Below are positions 54,950-63,242 of a DNA stretch of 64,000 bases, one piece after another; position 1 is the stretch's first letter; each line of letters begins with the position of its first letter. Location of the stretch: assembly GCA_012965515.1 (NCBI GenBank), contig DTSE01000200.1, positions 1 through 64,000 on the forward strand. The letters run 5' to 3'. A model generated the notes under the pieces. It was not told the origin of the DNA. It saw only the letters and a list, made by a program, of their open reading frames with translations, and did not search any database. Source of the stretch: Candidatus Melainabacteria bacterium. Lineage in GTDB: Bacteria; Cyanobacteriota; Vampirovibrionia; Obscuribacterales; Obscuribacteraceae. Made by a program: the position numbers and the translations under genes.

Positions 54950-55309
54950 CTAAGAGGCATTGTTCACTTGCTTTCCCTTGCGCATTCGCTTTATCGTATC
55001 CACAATCGCAAAGCCAAGAACGCCTCCAACTACCGCGCCCGCAGGACCATGCTCCACGCAAGCTTTCAATATCGCCAAGTGTGAAGCCTTCTCGCACAGT
55101 CCGTAAAAATCCGCCCACTTTCATTCTCCTTCGGAATAGCGTTCCAGGGTTCTTGAATGGAACCCACCATCAAGTTGAAACTTGTATTGCACCATGAAGG
55201 TTGACCAAACATCGGGGATTGCATAGTACGCAGAGTACGATGCAAAGCCGAGGGCACTGCCCAGCAGACTAATCAGAGTGTATTCACGAAAATGCGACTT
55301 CGAGTTCAT
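54950..55309 (-). pseudogene. small membrane protein split by an in-frame TGA
   Basis: From the ATG at 55309 a 62-residue frame with one hydrophobic helix (LISLLGSALGFASYSAYYAI) ends ERYSEGE at a TGA at 55121-55123. The same frame continues for 56 codons with protein-like sequence, including KWADFYGLCEKASHLAILKA and the glycine-zipper helix GPAGAVVGGVLGFAIVDTIK, then a basic tail and TAG at 54950. No start codon suits the second half. It is either a nonsense-mutated gene or a case of UGA read-through. Confidence 0.6.
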
Positions 55310-55432
55310 TGGCCTTCAGAGAGCCAGTACACTTCCATTCTATCTGACGCAAACAGTTAATAAACTGTTTGGCGAAAGATATGCGCCCAAGGCAGACAAT
55401 GTACCTTGTAGCCAGGTCCTGATGCGGCTTAG

Positions 55433-56080
55433 ATGAACTTGACTTGCTCCCCATCGACACAACTATTCCCCATAGGTACCTTGCTCGGCGTAATGCTATT
55501 GCTGTCCGGATGCAGCGAAGTTGCAGCTATTCCCGCAGTCGAACTAAAGGAAGGAGATATCATATTCCAAACGTCCAAGTCTTCTCAGAGCACGGCAATT
55601 CAGCAAGCAACTCACTCACCGTATACACATGTGGGAATTCTGTTCAATCAAAATGAGAGCTGGTGCGTTCTTGAAGCAATTGGTCCAGTCAAATACACAC
55701 CATTGAAAAAATGGCTGGCAAATGGAATCGGTGCCCATTACACGATTAAGAGGCTAAAGGACTCGCAGGCACTTACTCAACAGAGCCTGGAGAAATTACG
55801 ACTTGAGGGTGACCGGCTTGTCGGCAAGCCATACGATCCATACTTTGGATGGTCCGACGACAAACTCTACTGTTCAGAGCTTGTGTGGAAAGTCTACAAG
55901 AAAGCAGTTGGAATAGAGATTGGAGTTCCTCGAACTCTCGGAGATTTTGATCTCACACCGCCCAAAGTCAAATCAAAACTTGCGGAACGCTATGGCAAAA
56001 ACGTACCGTTAAACGAGCGCGTTGTTGCACCTTCAACAATCTTTGATTCACCAGTTTTGACTACTGTGTGCTCACGATAA
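55433..56080 (+). CDS. YiiX-like permuted papain-fold lipoprotein
   Basis: A 215-residue paralogue of the protein at 13893-14561. It is a lipoprotein here: the lipobox LLSGC puts the lipidated Cys at 27. The domain opens EGDIIFQTSKSSQSTAIQQA. The catalytic pair is His66 (YTHVGIL) and Cys147 (LYCSELVWK), and GKPYDPYFGWSD is conserved. The two proteins share the whole domain, including the GDFDL and VVAPST C-terminal motifs. It overlaps the 3' end of the convergent SUKH-like gene by 20 bp. Confidence 0.85.
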   Translation: MNLTCSPSTQLFPIGTLLGVMLLLSGCSEVAAIPAVELKEGDIIFQTSKSSQSTAIQQATHSPYTHVGILFNQNESWCVLEAIGPVKYTPLKKWLANGIGAHYTIKRLKDSQALTQQSLEKLRLEGDRLVGKPYDPYFGWSDDKLYCSELVWKVYKKAVGIEIGVPRTLGDFDLTPPKVKSKLAERYGKNVPLNERVVAPSTIFDSPVLTTVCSR

Positions 56081-56573
56081 CTTGCCTTACTAAATCGTCA
56101 AAATTCTTAGAGAGATTTTCCACTATCTTGATTCTCGAATTGCACAAAATCTGCTCGTGATCTAATTTTACGACAGGATACCTTCTGCCATGCGCACTCT
56201 TCCGCACATCAAAACAAACTGCGTCATGTCGCAAGTCTGGGCCCAGTCCAAACATAACAAATCCGTTTTGCAAGCATATTTCAAACATTGCTTTGTCCCT
56301 TCGCATATTGGAAAGAAATTCAGACAGGTCTTCTCCAGGTGGATTTGGAAAGATCCGAAATAACCCAGTATCCGCTCCATACCAGCGATAGGACAGAAGC
56401 AGTTTTTCCAATAAGGACGGAAATCTGATTGGAATTACTGTGTAAATAGCTTCCAATGCTGACGGATCTGTCATTTGATGAATTACCAGGTCGCCCTCAT
56501 CTAGAGGAGCGCCGCCGTCTTCCGTAAACGACAGAACGAATTTGGATAGAAGGTCTACATCATCTTTGGACAT
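56061..56573 (-). CDS. SUKH/SMI1-KNR4-like protein
   Basis: A 170-residue soluble protein with features of the SUKH superfamily, common immunity proteins of contact-dependent and polymorphic toxins: a central FPSLLEKLLLSYRWYG, then an LFRIFPNPPGEDL strand, FGLGPDLRHDAVCFDVRKSA and a C-terminal helix FDDLVRQVIV. The match is by general pattern and moderate. It is followed 21 bp upstream by a HEAT-like gene on the same strand, probably in one operon. Confidence 0.6.
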   Translation of the reverse strand: MSKDDVDLLSKFVLSFTEDGGAPLDEGDLVIHQMTDPSALEAIYTVIPIRFPSLLEKLLLSYRWYGADTGLFRIFPNPPGEDLSEFLSNMRRDKAMFEICLQNGFVMFGLGPDLRHDAVCFDVRKSAHGRRYPVVKLDHEQILCNSRIKIVENLSKNFDDLVRQVIVSTQ

Positions 56574-56594
56574 GGAAATTTTGTTCTCCTAACA

Positions 56595-57236
56595 TCACAT
56601 GATGTCTCCGGTTATGCAGGCCTCCGCAAACTCCAAATCATCTTCAGGAAGATCCGGTTGGGTAGCAATCCAGTCGCGAATGACCGTCTCAGTGTTCGGA
56701 TGGCGCAAATGGCCAAGTCCATGAAGAGCCGCGCCCTGACACTCTTCCGACTCCAGATAGAGAATCTTGGACAACGTTTCGAACATTACATCTTGAATTT
56801 TCATATTATCATCCAGTACAGATTGAGAGCGCCAACCAACTTGGTTGGAACTTGAAATACAATCCCACCACATGTTGGATGAGGTTCCTAAATCATCGAC
56901 CGCAAACAGATCTCGATAAAGGAAGAACATCGCGCGAATACATTCAGCTCTCTTTTCAAAGGGCACGCTATGGTCAAACATCGTATGTGGCAACAGCCCA
57001 TCTATCAATCCGCTCTGGAGAGCCCAAAAGCCTTGATCGAGCTGCTCACGAGTGTATTTTTCCAGTAGCGGTCTTGCGTTGCTGAAGAGTTCAGTAAGGA
57101 GTGCCGTATTGTGAATAGCGTCGAAAACAACTTCTACCTTTGAACCACGGTACCAAGGCTCCTTCTCGACCGGATGATCGAAAACGAAATTGAGAAACTC
57201 ATCGTAGCTGCATGTTCTTAGGTCGTAGAAGCTCAT
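56595..57236 (-). CDS. HEAT-like helical protein (immunity-like)
   Basis: A 213-residue soluble, all-helical, acidic protein. The C-terminal part has a HEAT-type unit (CQGAALHGLGHLRHPNTETV followed by IRDWIATQP). The N-terminus begins FYDLRTCSYDEFLNFVFDHP. Proteins like this accompany toxin systems as immunity proteins, but no toxin is seen and the function is open. It precedes the SUKH-like gene in the same direction. Confidence 0.6.
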   Translation of the reverse strand: MSFYDLRTCSYDEFLNFVFDHPVEKEPWYRGSKVEVVFDAIHNTALLTELFSNARPLLEKYTREQLDQGFWALQSGLIDGLLPHTMFDHSVPFEKRAECIRAMFFLYRDLFAVDDLGTSSNMWWDCISSSNQVGWRSQSVLDDNMKIQDVMFETLSKILYLESEECQGAALHGLGHLRHPNTETVIRDWIATQPDLPEDDLEFAEACITGDIM

Positions 57237-57334
57237 CAGAGATCACACTGCATTGAAGAAAAAAACCGCCGCGACCCTATGGTTTTTCGCGCTCAATCTA
57301 TGGCCCCGAGTTATTTTTCAATTGATCGAGTTTG

Positions 57335-57382
57335 ATGCCAAAGGGGCCATATAGGGGCCATAATTGAAGATCACCCGCCCCA
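57335..57382 (+). repeat. direct repeat B (tRNA-proximal end of accessory block)
   Basis: Counterpart of 48424-48471, same orientation, 44 of 48 identical. The minus strand carries TATGGCCCCT twice in tandem with a 10-bp period, just after the terminator of tRNA-Arg. A further TATGGCCCC in plus orientation lies at 57299-57307. Confidence 0.8.
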
Positions 57383-57428
57383 ATAAAAAACGGCTTAACC
57401 TTCGCGAATTCGCTCAGAGAAAGCCGTT
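57383..57428 (-). terminator. terminator of the tRNA-Arg transcript
   Basis: On the minus strand AACGGCTT and AAGCCGTT pair across a 24-nt branched loop that contains the palindrome GCGAATTCGC, followed by TTTTTTATT. It starts 8 bp past the tRNA 3' end. Confidence 0.75.
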
Positions 57429-57435
57429 CTATATA

Positions 57436-57509
57436 CCTGCCCGGAGAGATTCGAACTCCCGACCTCATGGTTCGTAGCCATGCGCTCTATCCAGCTGGGC
57501 TACGGGCAG
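57436..57509 (-). tRNA. tRNA-Arg (anticodon ACG)
   Basis: A 74-nt cloverleaf. The acceptor stem CTGCCCG/CGGGCAG is fully paired. The anticodon stem CATGG/CCATG encloses the loop CTACGAA with anticodon ACG. The T arm GGGAG-TTCGAAT-CTCTC is intact. The D stem has one C-A mismatch. The discriminator is G and no CCA is encoded. It sits at the edge of the accessory block. Confidence 0.93.
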
Positions 57510-57712
57510 ATAGGTTATTCATGTTACCACAGACGGTTGACGCCATACCCAGGGGGCACTTTCAGCGTTTTCAATCGTTAATAGGAAGCAAAACCAGCCG
57601 AAAGAGAAACAGGCTCAGGCTTTCAAGAAACGTCCTATTTCGAGGAGGCTGCCAAGAGAGCACAAAAACGGAGCTCGAAGGTTAGCTGCATCCAATCTGG
57701 GATTTTTCCTGC

Positions 57713-59662
57713 CTAAGGCTGAGAGCTATCCGGAGACTGTCCTGGCAACGGGGCGCGCCCTGCCGGTTGGGGCGGTGCATCACCTTGAGGTTGCGAAGTC
57801 GCCGACGAAGGCGTTGTATTCGCTGGCTGACTCACTTCAGGCGGATCAGCTTCCTGGGGGGGAGGTGTGCTTTGTACAGGTGCCGGATGTATAGGTGCCG
57901 GTTCTGCAGTTGGGGGCTGGGCAGTTGCGGGCTGGGCAGTTGCGGGCGGTGCAGTTATCGGCTCTACTGTCGCCGGTTGCACAGGGGCAGAAGGCGCTGG
58001 CGCAACGACCGGCGCCTCGGGAACCACGGTCGACGGCGATACTGCGCTTTGTGCACGAGATGACGCACCCGCTTCAGCTTCGCGCATCATCTTCATGAGG
58101 TTCATCGGCTTTTCGTCTTCATCTTCTGGCACGGGTTTCATCGGACCAGATTTACCTTGTTCGCGCATGGATTTGATCATCTCAGCGGCAGTTGCAGTGC
58201 CGGGCTTGATGAACTTCTTATCTGGGTCATAAGCGTTGGAAACTTTCTCGCCTTTATCACCAGCAGCAACTTTTCCACCTTTAGTTGTGTCACTCTTTGC
58301 AGTTGCAGAAATCTTGTCGCCAGGCTTTCCGCCGGTCTTCTGCGCTGTTTTGTCTCCCGGCTTATCACTAGTTTTCTCGGCAGTTTTATCGCCCGATTTT
58401 GCAACTGCCGTATCGCTCGTTTTCCCTCCAGGCTTCACAGCAGTTTTTACATCCGCTTTCTCAGCAGGCTTGTCCGGCTTCGGCTCTTCCATTCCGTCAG
58501 CAAGCCAGTTTGCACGAGATTTCAATCCTTCCGCCTCGCCGTGGCGCCCGCAGTAGTACAGCGCGTATGCCAACTTGCGCATGTAAGGTACATTGTAATA
58601 AGACAAAGATCCATTCGCTTTCACGGATAGATTCAACGCTTGGCTTAGTAGGCCAGCAGCCGATCCGAAGCGACCAATATCGCATTGCATCGAACCAAGT
58701 TGATACAGACAACGTGCTTTTGCACCGGCAGAATTCGGTTCGTTCTTCCAAATTTCGAGCGCGCGGTAGTAGGTTTTCTCAGCTTCGTCGAACTTCTTCT
58801 CTTTGATCAACGCTTTTGCAAGGCGGTCTAAACGCGCGTAGGTATCAGGGTCTCCGTTGCCCATGATCTTCTGTGTCGTCTCAAGCGACTCGCGGAAATA
58901 ATCCTCGGCGTCTTTGTACTCTTCTTTGTCGAGAGCGAGCATTCCTAAATTGTCGTAGCTCACCGCCATCGACATGTGCTCTTTGCCCATGATGGTCACT
59001 TTGATGTCGAGACCAGCTTTATAAAAGCGTTCTGCCATCTCGAATTTCTTTCTGAACCGATATAAATCACCTAAGCGATCACATGTTACCGCCCAGTCCA
59101 TACGCGGAATGTGCGTCGCAGGCGGAGCGGTACCAGCCCAGGCGGTAAGTACCTTCCCACTACCAGGCGTGGGCTGCGATGCATTCATCTCAGCATCTTC
59201 TCTCATCTTCCCATCAATAAATCCAAGCAGTTCTTCTGCAAGCGGATCAGCTTTCTTGGCGGTTCCGTACAGCATGTAGAACTTGATCAATTGACCGAGA
59301 GCGGGAATAGTCTTTCCACTGTTCTTACCCAATTGAACTTCAGTGAAGTGCAATTGCTGCTCCAGAAGTGGCTCGGCTTCAGCATATCGGCGGCGAATCG
59401 TATAAAGCCGTCCCAACTCACCAAGACTCTTCGGATACCGGGGGTCACCTGCACCAAAGCGTTCTGAAAGCGAAACAGCCTCCTTCAGCAAAGGCTCCGA
59501 CTTTCCGTAGAGATTCGAGTCGAGCGCAGTGACACCTTCATTGAAGGTCTTAATCCACTGCCCTTCTAAGTCGAAATATGCAGAGGAAAACACCGGAATA
59601 TTGCCGGAAAGCAAAATGCAAGCAGCCAGCGCTAAATAGGAGCGTTTCGTAGTCAGCAAGTG
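57713..59662 (-). CDS. exported TPR protein with Lys/Thr and Pro/Ala-rich tail
   Basis: A 649-residue protein. A signal peptide (LALAACILLSGNIPVFSSA) precedes about eight kinesin-light-chain-type TPR units (residues 40-370, such as RYAEAEPLLEQQLHFTEVQL and EYKDAEDYFRESLETTQKIM). From about 400 there is a low-complexity stretch of Lys/Thr/Asp/Gly repeats (DKTAEKTSDKPGDKTAQ), and the last 110 residues are Pro/Ala/Gln-rich, probably a wall-spanning spacer. The frame stays open upstream to an ATG at 59920 through six palindromic repeats; starting at 59662 keeps the signal peptide N-terminal. No strong ribosome site favours either. Confidence 0.75.
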   Translation of the reverse strand, partial: HLLTTKRSYLALAACILLSGNIPVFSSAYFDLEGQWIKTFNEGVTALDSNLYGKSEPLLKEAVSLSERFGAGDPRYPKSLGELGRLYTIRRRYAEAEPLLEQQLHFTEVQLGKNSGKTIPALGQLIKFYMLYGTAKKADPLAEELLGFIDGKMREDAEMNASQPTPGSGKVLTAWAGTAPPATHIPRMDWAVTCDRLGDLYRFRKKFEMAERFYKAGLDIKVTIMGKEHMSMAVSYDNLGMLALDKEEYKDAEDYFRESLETTQKIMGNGDPDTYARLDRLAKALIKEKKFDEAEKTYYRALEIWKNEPNSAGAKARCLYQLGSMQCDIGRFGSAAGLLSQALNLSVKANGSLSYYNVPYMRKLAYALYYCGRHGEAEGLKSRANWLADGMEEPKPDKPAEKADVKTAVKPGGKTSDTAVAKSGDKTAEKTSDKPGDKTAQKTGGKPGDKISATAKSDTTKGGKVAAGDKGEKVSNAYDPDKKFIKPGTATAAEMIKSMREQGKSGPMKPVPEDEDEKPMNLMKMMREAEAGASSRAQSAVSPSTVVPEAPVVAPAPSAPVQPATVEPITAPPATAQPATAQPPTAEPAPIHPAPVQSTPPPQEADPPEVSQPANTTPSSATSQPQGDAPPQPAGRAPLPGQSPDSSQP

Positions 59663-59677
59663 CATGCTGCGCAGAAT

Positions 59678-59868
59678 TTCGGTCGCATGCAATGCGACCC
59701 CACGCCCAACTTCGGTCGCATGCAATGCGACCCCACGCTTAAATTCGGTCGCATGCAATGCGACCCTACGCTTAAATTCGGTCGCATGCAATGCGACCCC
59801 ACGCTTAAATTCGGTCGCATGCAATGCGACTCCACGCTTAAATTCGGTCGCATGCAATGCGACCCTAG
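59678..59868. repeat. six tandem 33-bp palindromic repeats
   Basis: Five full units and one partial begin at 59678, 59711, 59744, 59777, 59810 and 59843. Each holds the perfect inverted repeat GGTCGCAT-GCA-ATGCGACC, so six hairpins stand in a row. The linkers are CCACGCTTAAATTC with small variations. There are no spacers, so it is not a CRISPR array. They lie just upstream of the TPR gene start and are multiples of three. Confidence 0.92.
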
Positions 59869-59988
59869 GCTGCGCTGTATTCGCAACTAGTAACTTCCAG
59901 TTTTCATCATTGAGCGTCATCCAGTAATTCTAGCTGATTGAATGCGCGGTCGGGACCCCGCATCTAAGGGATTTCATGAAGCTTTAGA

Positions 59989-61008
59989 CTATTGCCCGTT
60001 GAACTGAATAGCGTAGCCCTGACCGTTCATTTGGGCGGTAGAGTTGATGTTTCCGATAGAACCATTGGACACGAAACTGATATTGAGCACGCCATTTACC
60101 GCGCCTTTATCCGAGGAATCGACCGCAATGGTGATGCCGTTCATCGTTTGGTTCGTGATCGGTCCGGACAATATGACGCCATCGCGCCCGCCTGAAAATG
60201 AAGCGCGTACTCGCCGGCTTACAGGATCGATGGTTTCTACCGAAACATCACGGAAGCGCATGTATTGCTGCCCCATGACTGTGAGCTGACCACGACCTGA
60301 TTGATTCACGTGCAACATCGGACTGCCACCATACGGCTGACCCATATTCCAAAACGGATTCATTGCATTGCCACCAGGGGTGATGCTCGACATCGCCATC
60401 ATTTGGCTGATGTTGTCGCGCAGCATCTGAGCTTGACCGCGCGTTCCCGGGTCAATACCTGCGATTTGCATTGTGTTGACCAAATTGTTCGCGGACTGTT
60501 GCAGTTGAGTCAATTGCATTTGAAACTGCGGGGTAATATTCCCGCTGCCACCGCGTTTCAACTGACCGATTTGCTGTTTGAGCGCCTGCATCGCCACACA
60601 GACTTGCATGTCATTGCCTTTGGGCTGTGGAGCCCAACGACCGGTGGATTGCAAAAAGCGTTGAATTCTGCCGGAAAGCTGATCGGCATTAGTATCGAGT
60701 GTATTGAGGCTAGAGGTAATATTTCCCATGTTGGGGCTGGAGAAGCCTCCTCCCTGGAATCCGCCAAACTGATTACCGCCAAATTGTCCAAACCCGGAAT
60801 TCGAATAAGGCTGCCCAAACTGGTTAGTCCCGAACTGATTTCCAAACTGGTTTCCAAACTGATTCCCATATGGATTCGTCTGGAATTCGCTTTGCTGAGA
60901 GCCTCCCTGCAATAGCTTTTTCAAGAATTGAGCCTGGGCGGGTGCAGTTCCAGTTGAAACCAAAATGACGACGGCTAAGCCCGCAATTGCAAATCGCTTT
61001 GTATTCAT
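59989..61008 (-). CDS. exported Asn/Gln/Gly/Phe-rich protein
   Basis: A 339-residue protein with a signal peptide ending APAQAQ. Residues 45-95 are low-complexity with repeated NQFG units (NQFGNQFGNQFGTNQFGQ), prion-like in composition. The middle is Gln-rich helix (QALKQQIGQLKR, MQLTQLQQSANNLV). The C-terminal 100 residues look like a beta-rich domain (DVSVETIDPVSRRVRASFSG, DGVILSGPITNQTMNGITI). No family was recognised; an extracellular matrix or adhesin role is speculation. Confidence 0.7.
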   Translation of the reverse strand: MNTKRFAIAGLAVVILVSTGTAPAQAQFLKKLLQGGSQQSEFQTNPYGNQFGNQFGNQFGTNQFGQPYSNSGFGQFGGNQFGGFQGGGFSSPNMGNITSSLNTLDTNADQLSGRIQRFLQSTGRWAPQPKGNDMQVCVAMQALKQQIGQLKRGGSGNITPQFQMQLTQLQQSANNLVNTMQIAGIDPGTRGQAQMLRDNISQMMAMSSITPGGNAMNPFWNMGQPYGGSPMLHVNQSGRGQLTVMGQQYMRFRDVSVETIDPVSRRVRASFSGGRDGVILSGPITNQTMNGITIAVDSSDKGAVNGVLNISFVSNGSIGNINSTAQMNGQGYAIQFNGQ

Positions 61009-61103
61009 CTAACCACGCCCGTTGACAACATTGTAATCATCCTATTTTAAACGATTGTAGGAGGCGACGCTCTGCCAAGCAAATGGCAAGGAAAAGGTAG
61101 AAA

Positions 61104-61131
61104 TCCGGTGGTCTCTTGCGATTCCACCGGA
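61104..61131 (-). terminator. hairpin downstream of the Asn/Trp-rich protein gene
   Basis: TCCGGTGG and CCACCGGA form an 8-bp perfect stem with a 12-nt loop. On the minus strand TTTCTACCTTTT follows. It lies 68 bp past the stop of the minus-strand gene at 61199. Confidence 0.6.
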
Positions 61132-61198
61132 CTTCTGGTTTTCCGCTTCTTCGACTGACAACCATCCCTGCCAGTCGAGACCTATTCATTTGACGACT

Positions 61199-61717
61199 CT
61201 AGAAGCCGATTATGGAGCGAATGGAATTGAGAAGCCCCGGACTACGCATGTGCAAATAGTCCAAGAATCCAGGCTCCGAATACATATCCCAGCCGTAAGG
61301 ACCGTTGTAATTGTTGTTGCGATAGGCGAGATATTGCGCTCTCATCTGCGCATCGAGTTGCGCCTGCCTAGCGCGCTGCATATTACGCATGTTGTGCCTG
61401 TACCATTCACGCTGATCGTTCCAGTTGTTGCCCCAATGCGTGCGCCAGTATTCGCGATTGTTATTGTTTGCAATTTTGCGAAATCTGTCATTTTGCTTGC
61501 GCTGTGCTTTTTGAACGTTCTTATAGTGTTTCTTTTGCCAATTGCTATTTCGCTTCCAGTTGTTATTCTTCCAGTTGTTATTTTTCCAATTGCTATTGGC
61601 GCGCCAATTCTTGTTGTGATGGCGATGATTGTCGTGGTCGGCATATGCAGCCATCGGGCTAACGATAGTCAAAAGTGCCAACCCAGCCAAAACTCGCTTC
61701 AGAAAAGCAGTAGTCAT
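61199..61717 (-). CDS. exported Asn/Lys/Trp/Arg-rich basic protein
   Basis: A 172-residue protein with a signal peptide (LAGLALLTIVSPMAAYA). The mature part begins with a His/Asn stretch (DHDNHRHHNKN) and repeated NNWK units, then Arg/Gln-rich helix (MRNMQRARQAQLDAQMRAQY) and an aromatic tail (NYNGPYGWDMYSEPGFLDYL). It is strongly basic. GGAGGA 6 bp before the ATG gives an excellent ribosome site. Metal or polyanion binding is possible from composition only. Confidence 0.7.
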   Translation of the reverse strand: MTTAFLKRVLAGLALLTIVSPMAAYADHDNHRHHNKNWRANSNWKNNNWKNNNWKRNSNWQKKHYKNVQKAQRKQNDRFRKIANNNNREYWRTHWGNNWNDQREWYRHNMRNMQRARQAQLDAQMRAQYLAYRNNNYNGPYGWDMYSEPGFLDYLHMRSPGLLNSIRSIIGF

Positions 61718-61833
61718 CGAGGCTCCTCCAGGGATTGAAATAGCTCAGACGAAAGAGCCATTTGAATTACGTCACGAGGGACGCGGAGGAATGCCTCCGG
61801 TTCCCAAATCCATCTAAAAAGTTTGAGACTATC

Positions 61834-62670
61834 CTACAATTTGCCGCGGGATTTGAGAAGGTCGCGTGGATTGATACTTTTCACGTCGGGCAGTGCGCCT
61901 TTACTTGTGCTGCGCAAGCTGAAAATGAGTCGGTCAACCATGAAAGCTTCCGGTTCTACACAATAAGCACCGGAGAAAGGATATCCAAAGAGAAACACCA
62001 GATAAACATTGAGGGCAAGCGTACTAGCGATGACGATGGTCATGAGAGTCTGCCCGATCACGCTGGACAATCCAAGAAAGTACGAAAATCCTAGAGTGAG
62101 CACACCGCCAATGACCAAGACGGTCCAGAGTTCCGCAGAAACGCCGTGCGAACTGGTAATCAGTCGAGAGCGCCGGCTATCTCCGAGTTCTGAAACTCTA
62201 TCCAAACAGATATTGCGGATGTCCTTCTGATCATCTGCAGTCGGCTTGAAATCGATAATTGTGTTCCACAATTCGTTGACTTGAACAATCGCCTTTGTAC
62301 TGACCCTACCTTGTTTCATCGCGGGCCATTCATCATCAATGACTGTGTCAACGTATGAGGACGCCAGTTCTTGAATCTTCTTTTGCGGTGCTTCAGGCAA
62401 GCCGCGGGAGAGAATGTAGACATCAGCGACAGCATTTGCTTCCTGTTCGACCACGCAGCGCAGGTCTGACATATCGGTCATCGCATCAACAACTATTAGA
62501 CAAAGGAGCACTGCATAAAACGTTCCAACAACTTGAAAGCTATTTCCGGCAACTTCATTGAAGCTCTTCAATTTCTCGACGCCAACTATGCGCCACACAA
62601 CCAACATGCCGCCTACCGCAAGCGCGGACGTGGTGAGCATCACCAGGAAGCCAAGGACATATGAATTCAT
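61834..62670 (-). CDS. DUF4239-family membrane protein
   Basis: A 278-residue protein with two N-terminal membrane helices (LGFLVMLTTSALAVGGML, FQVVGTFYAVLLCLIVVDAM) and two near the C-terminus (WTVLVIGGVLTLGFSYFLGL, MTIVIASTLALNVYLVFLFG). The signatures VGTFYAVLLCLIVV, QEANAVADVYILSRGLP and GYPFSG match DUF4239, a bestrophin-like group of unknown function. GGAG 6 bp upstream supports the ATG. The following 86 bp separate it from the DUF421 gene in the same direction. Confidence 0.85.
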   Translation of the reverse strand: MNSYVLGFLVMLTTSALAVGGMLVVWRIVGVEKLKSFNEVAGNSFQVVGTFYAVLLCLIVVDAMTDMSDLRCVVEQEANAVADVYILSRGLPEAPQKKIQELASSYVDTVIDDEWPAMKQGRVSTKAIVQVNELWNTIIDFKPTADDQKDIRNICLDRVSELGDSRRSRLITSSHGVSAELWTVLVIGGVLTLGFSYFLGLSSVIGQTLMTIVIASTLALNVYLVFLFGYPFSGAYCVEPEAFMVDRLIFSLRSTSKGALPDVKSINPRDLLKSRGKL

Positions 62671-62756
62671 TCTTCGCTCCCTTCAACCTTGTGCATATCC
62701 ACCGTATATGGTGCCTTTTCCGCACCGCACAAGAAGTTCAGGAACAGTATAACGTC

Positions 62757-63242
62757 TCAGAGTGTTCGCTGAGGTTCGTTGTTAGGCTTGCTAATGACAG
62801 AGATAGTTCCGTTCGCCTCGAGCATGGCGACATGCACATTCGCGACAGACAGGTAGCCCGCCGCACGAATAGATTCCATCAATTCGTTCTTCGAAATCTT
62901 CTCCTTCTCCATGTTGTCCCATTTGATCTCGCCATTGTGCACAAGTACTAGGGGTGCGCCTTGCAGCGTCTTTGCAATGGGCTTGAACTTGTACGAAAGC
63001 GAGTTGACGACATAGCTCATTCCGACAAACACGGACATCGCGATGAACGCAGCCACCAATGAATCGTCATTCTTTATTGCTGCAGTGGCAATCAAATCTC
63101 CCACTGTAAATAGCACGACCTGATCAACCGGCGACAACTGCCCGCCTTCTCGATTAGCAAGTCGAAGAATGCCCAAGATAAAGCAGTAAAGCAATGTGCA
63201 TCGAAGCACTAACTCGGGTAATGGCGTTTGCAACTCAAACAT
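62757..63242 (-). CDS. DUF421-family membrane protein (YetF-like)
   Basis: A 161-residue protein with three N-terminal membrane helices (LVLRCTLLYCFILGILRLAN, VVLFTVGDLIATAAI, AAFIAMSVFVGMSYVV). A cytoplasmic domain follows with APLVLVHNGEIKWDNMEKEK, ISKNELMESIRAAGY and VHVAMLEANGTISVI, the YetF/DUF421 pattern. It is shorter than Bacillus YetF at the C-terminus. GAGGA 8 bp before the ATG at 63242 decides against the earlier start at 63284. Confidence 0.85.
   Translation of the reverse strand: MFELQTPLPELVLRCTLLYCFILGILRLANREGGQLSPVDQVVLFTVGDLIATAAIKNDDSLVAAFIAMSVFVGMSYVVNSLSYKFKPIAKTLQGAPLVLVHNGEIKWDNMEKEKISKNELMESIRAAGYLSVANVHVAMLEANGTISVISKPNNEPQRTL

Larger units (their letters stand above)
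48472..57334. mobile_element. candidate genomic island downstream of tRNA-Arg
   Basis: About 8.9 kb lies between two related direct repeats, directly on the 3' side of a tRNA-Arg gene, which is a classic integration position. The content is accessory: a DUF4143 ATPase, ankyrin, TPR, SUKH-like and HEAT-like genes, a second YiiX-like lipoprotein and broken frames. No integrase, excisionase or transposase is visible, and I see no clear copy of the tRNA 3' end at the far side. The call therefore rests on repeats and position only. Confidence 0.45.

Noticed and set aside
54960-55124. Second small gene starting at the ATG that overlaps the TGA
   Set aside because: That frame gives a Trp/Cys/Arg-rich sequence without protein character, whereas the frame continuing through the TGA has a clean membrane helix.
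48472-57334. Complete prophage or conjugative element
   Set aside because: No integrase, structural, replication or transfer genes are present between the repeats.
57867-58232. Gly/Ala-rich plus-strand frame
   Set aside because: It is the complement of the Pro/Ala-rich tail of the TPR protein; low complexity on one strand creates long open frames on the other.
59678-59868. CRISPR-like array
   Set aside because: The 33-bp units are directly adjacent and nearly identical with no unique spacers, and no cas gene is nearby.
59663-59920. N-terminal extension of the TPR protein through the palindromic repeats
   Set aside because: It would bury a typical signal peptide about 86 residues inside the protein; the repeats are better read as leader DNA, although translation cannot be excluded.
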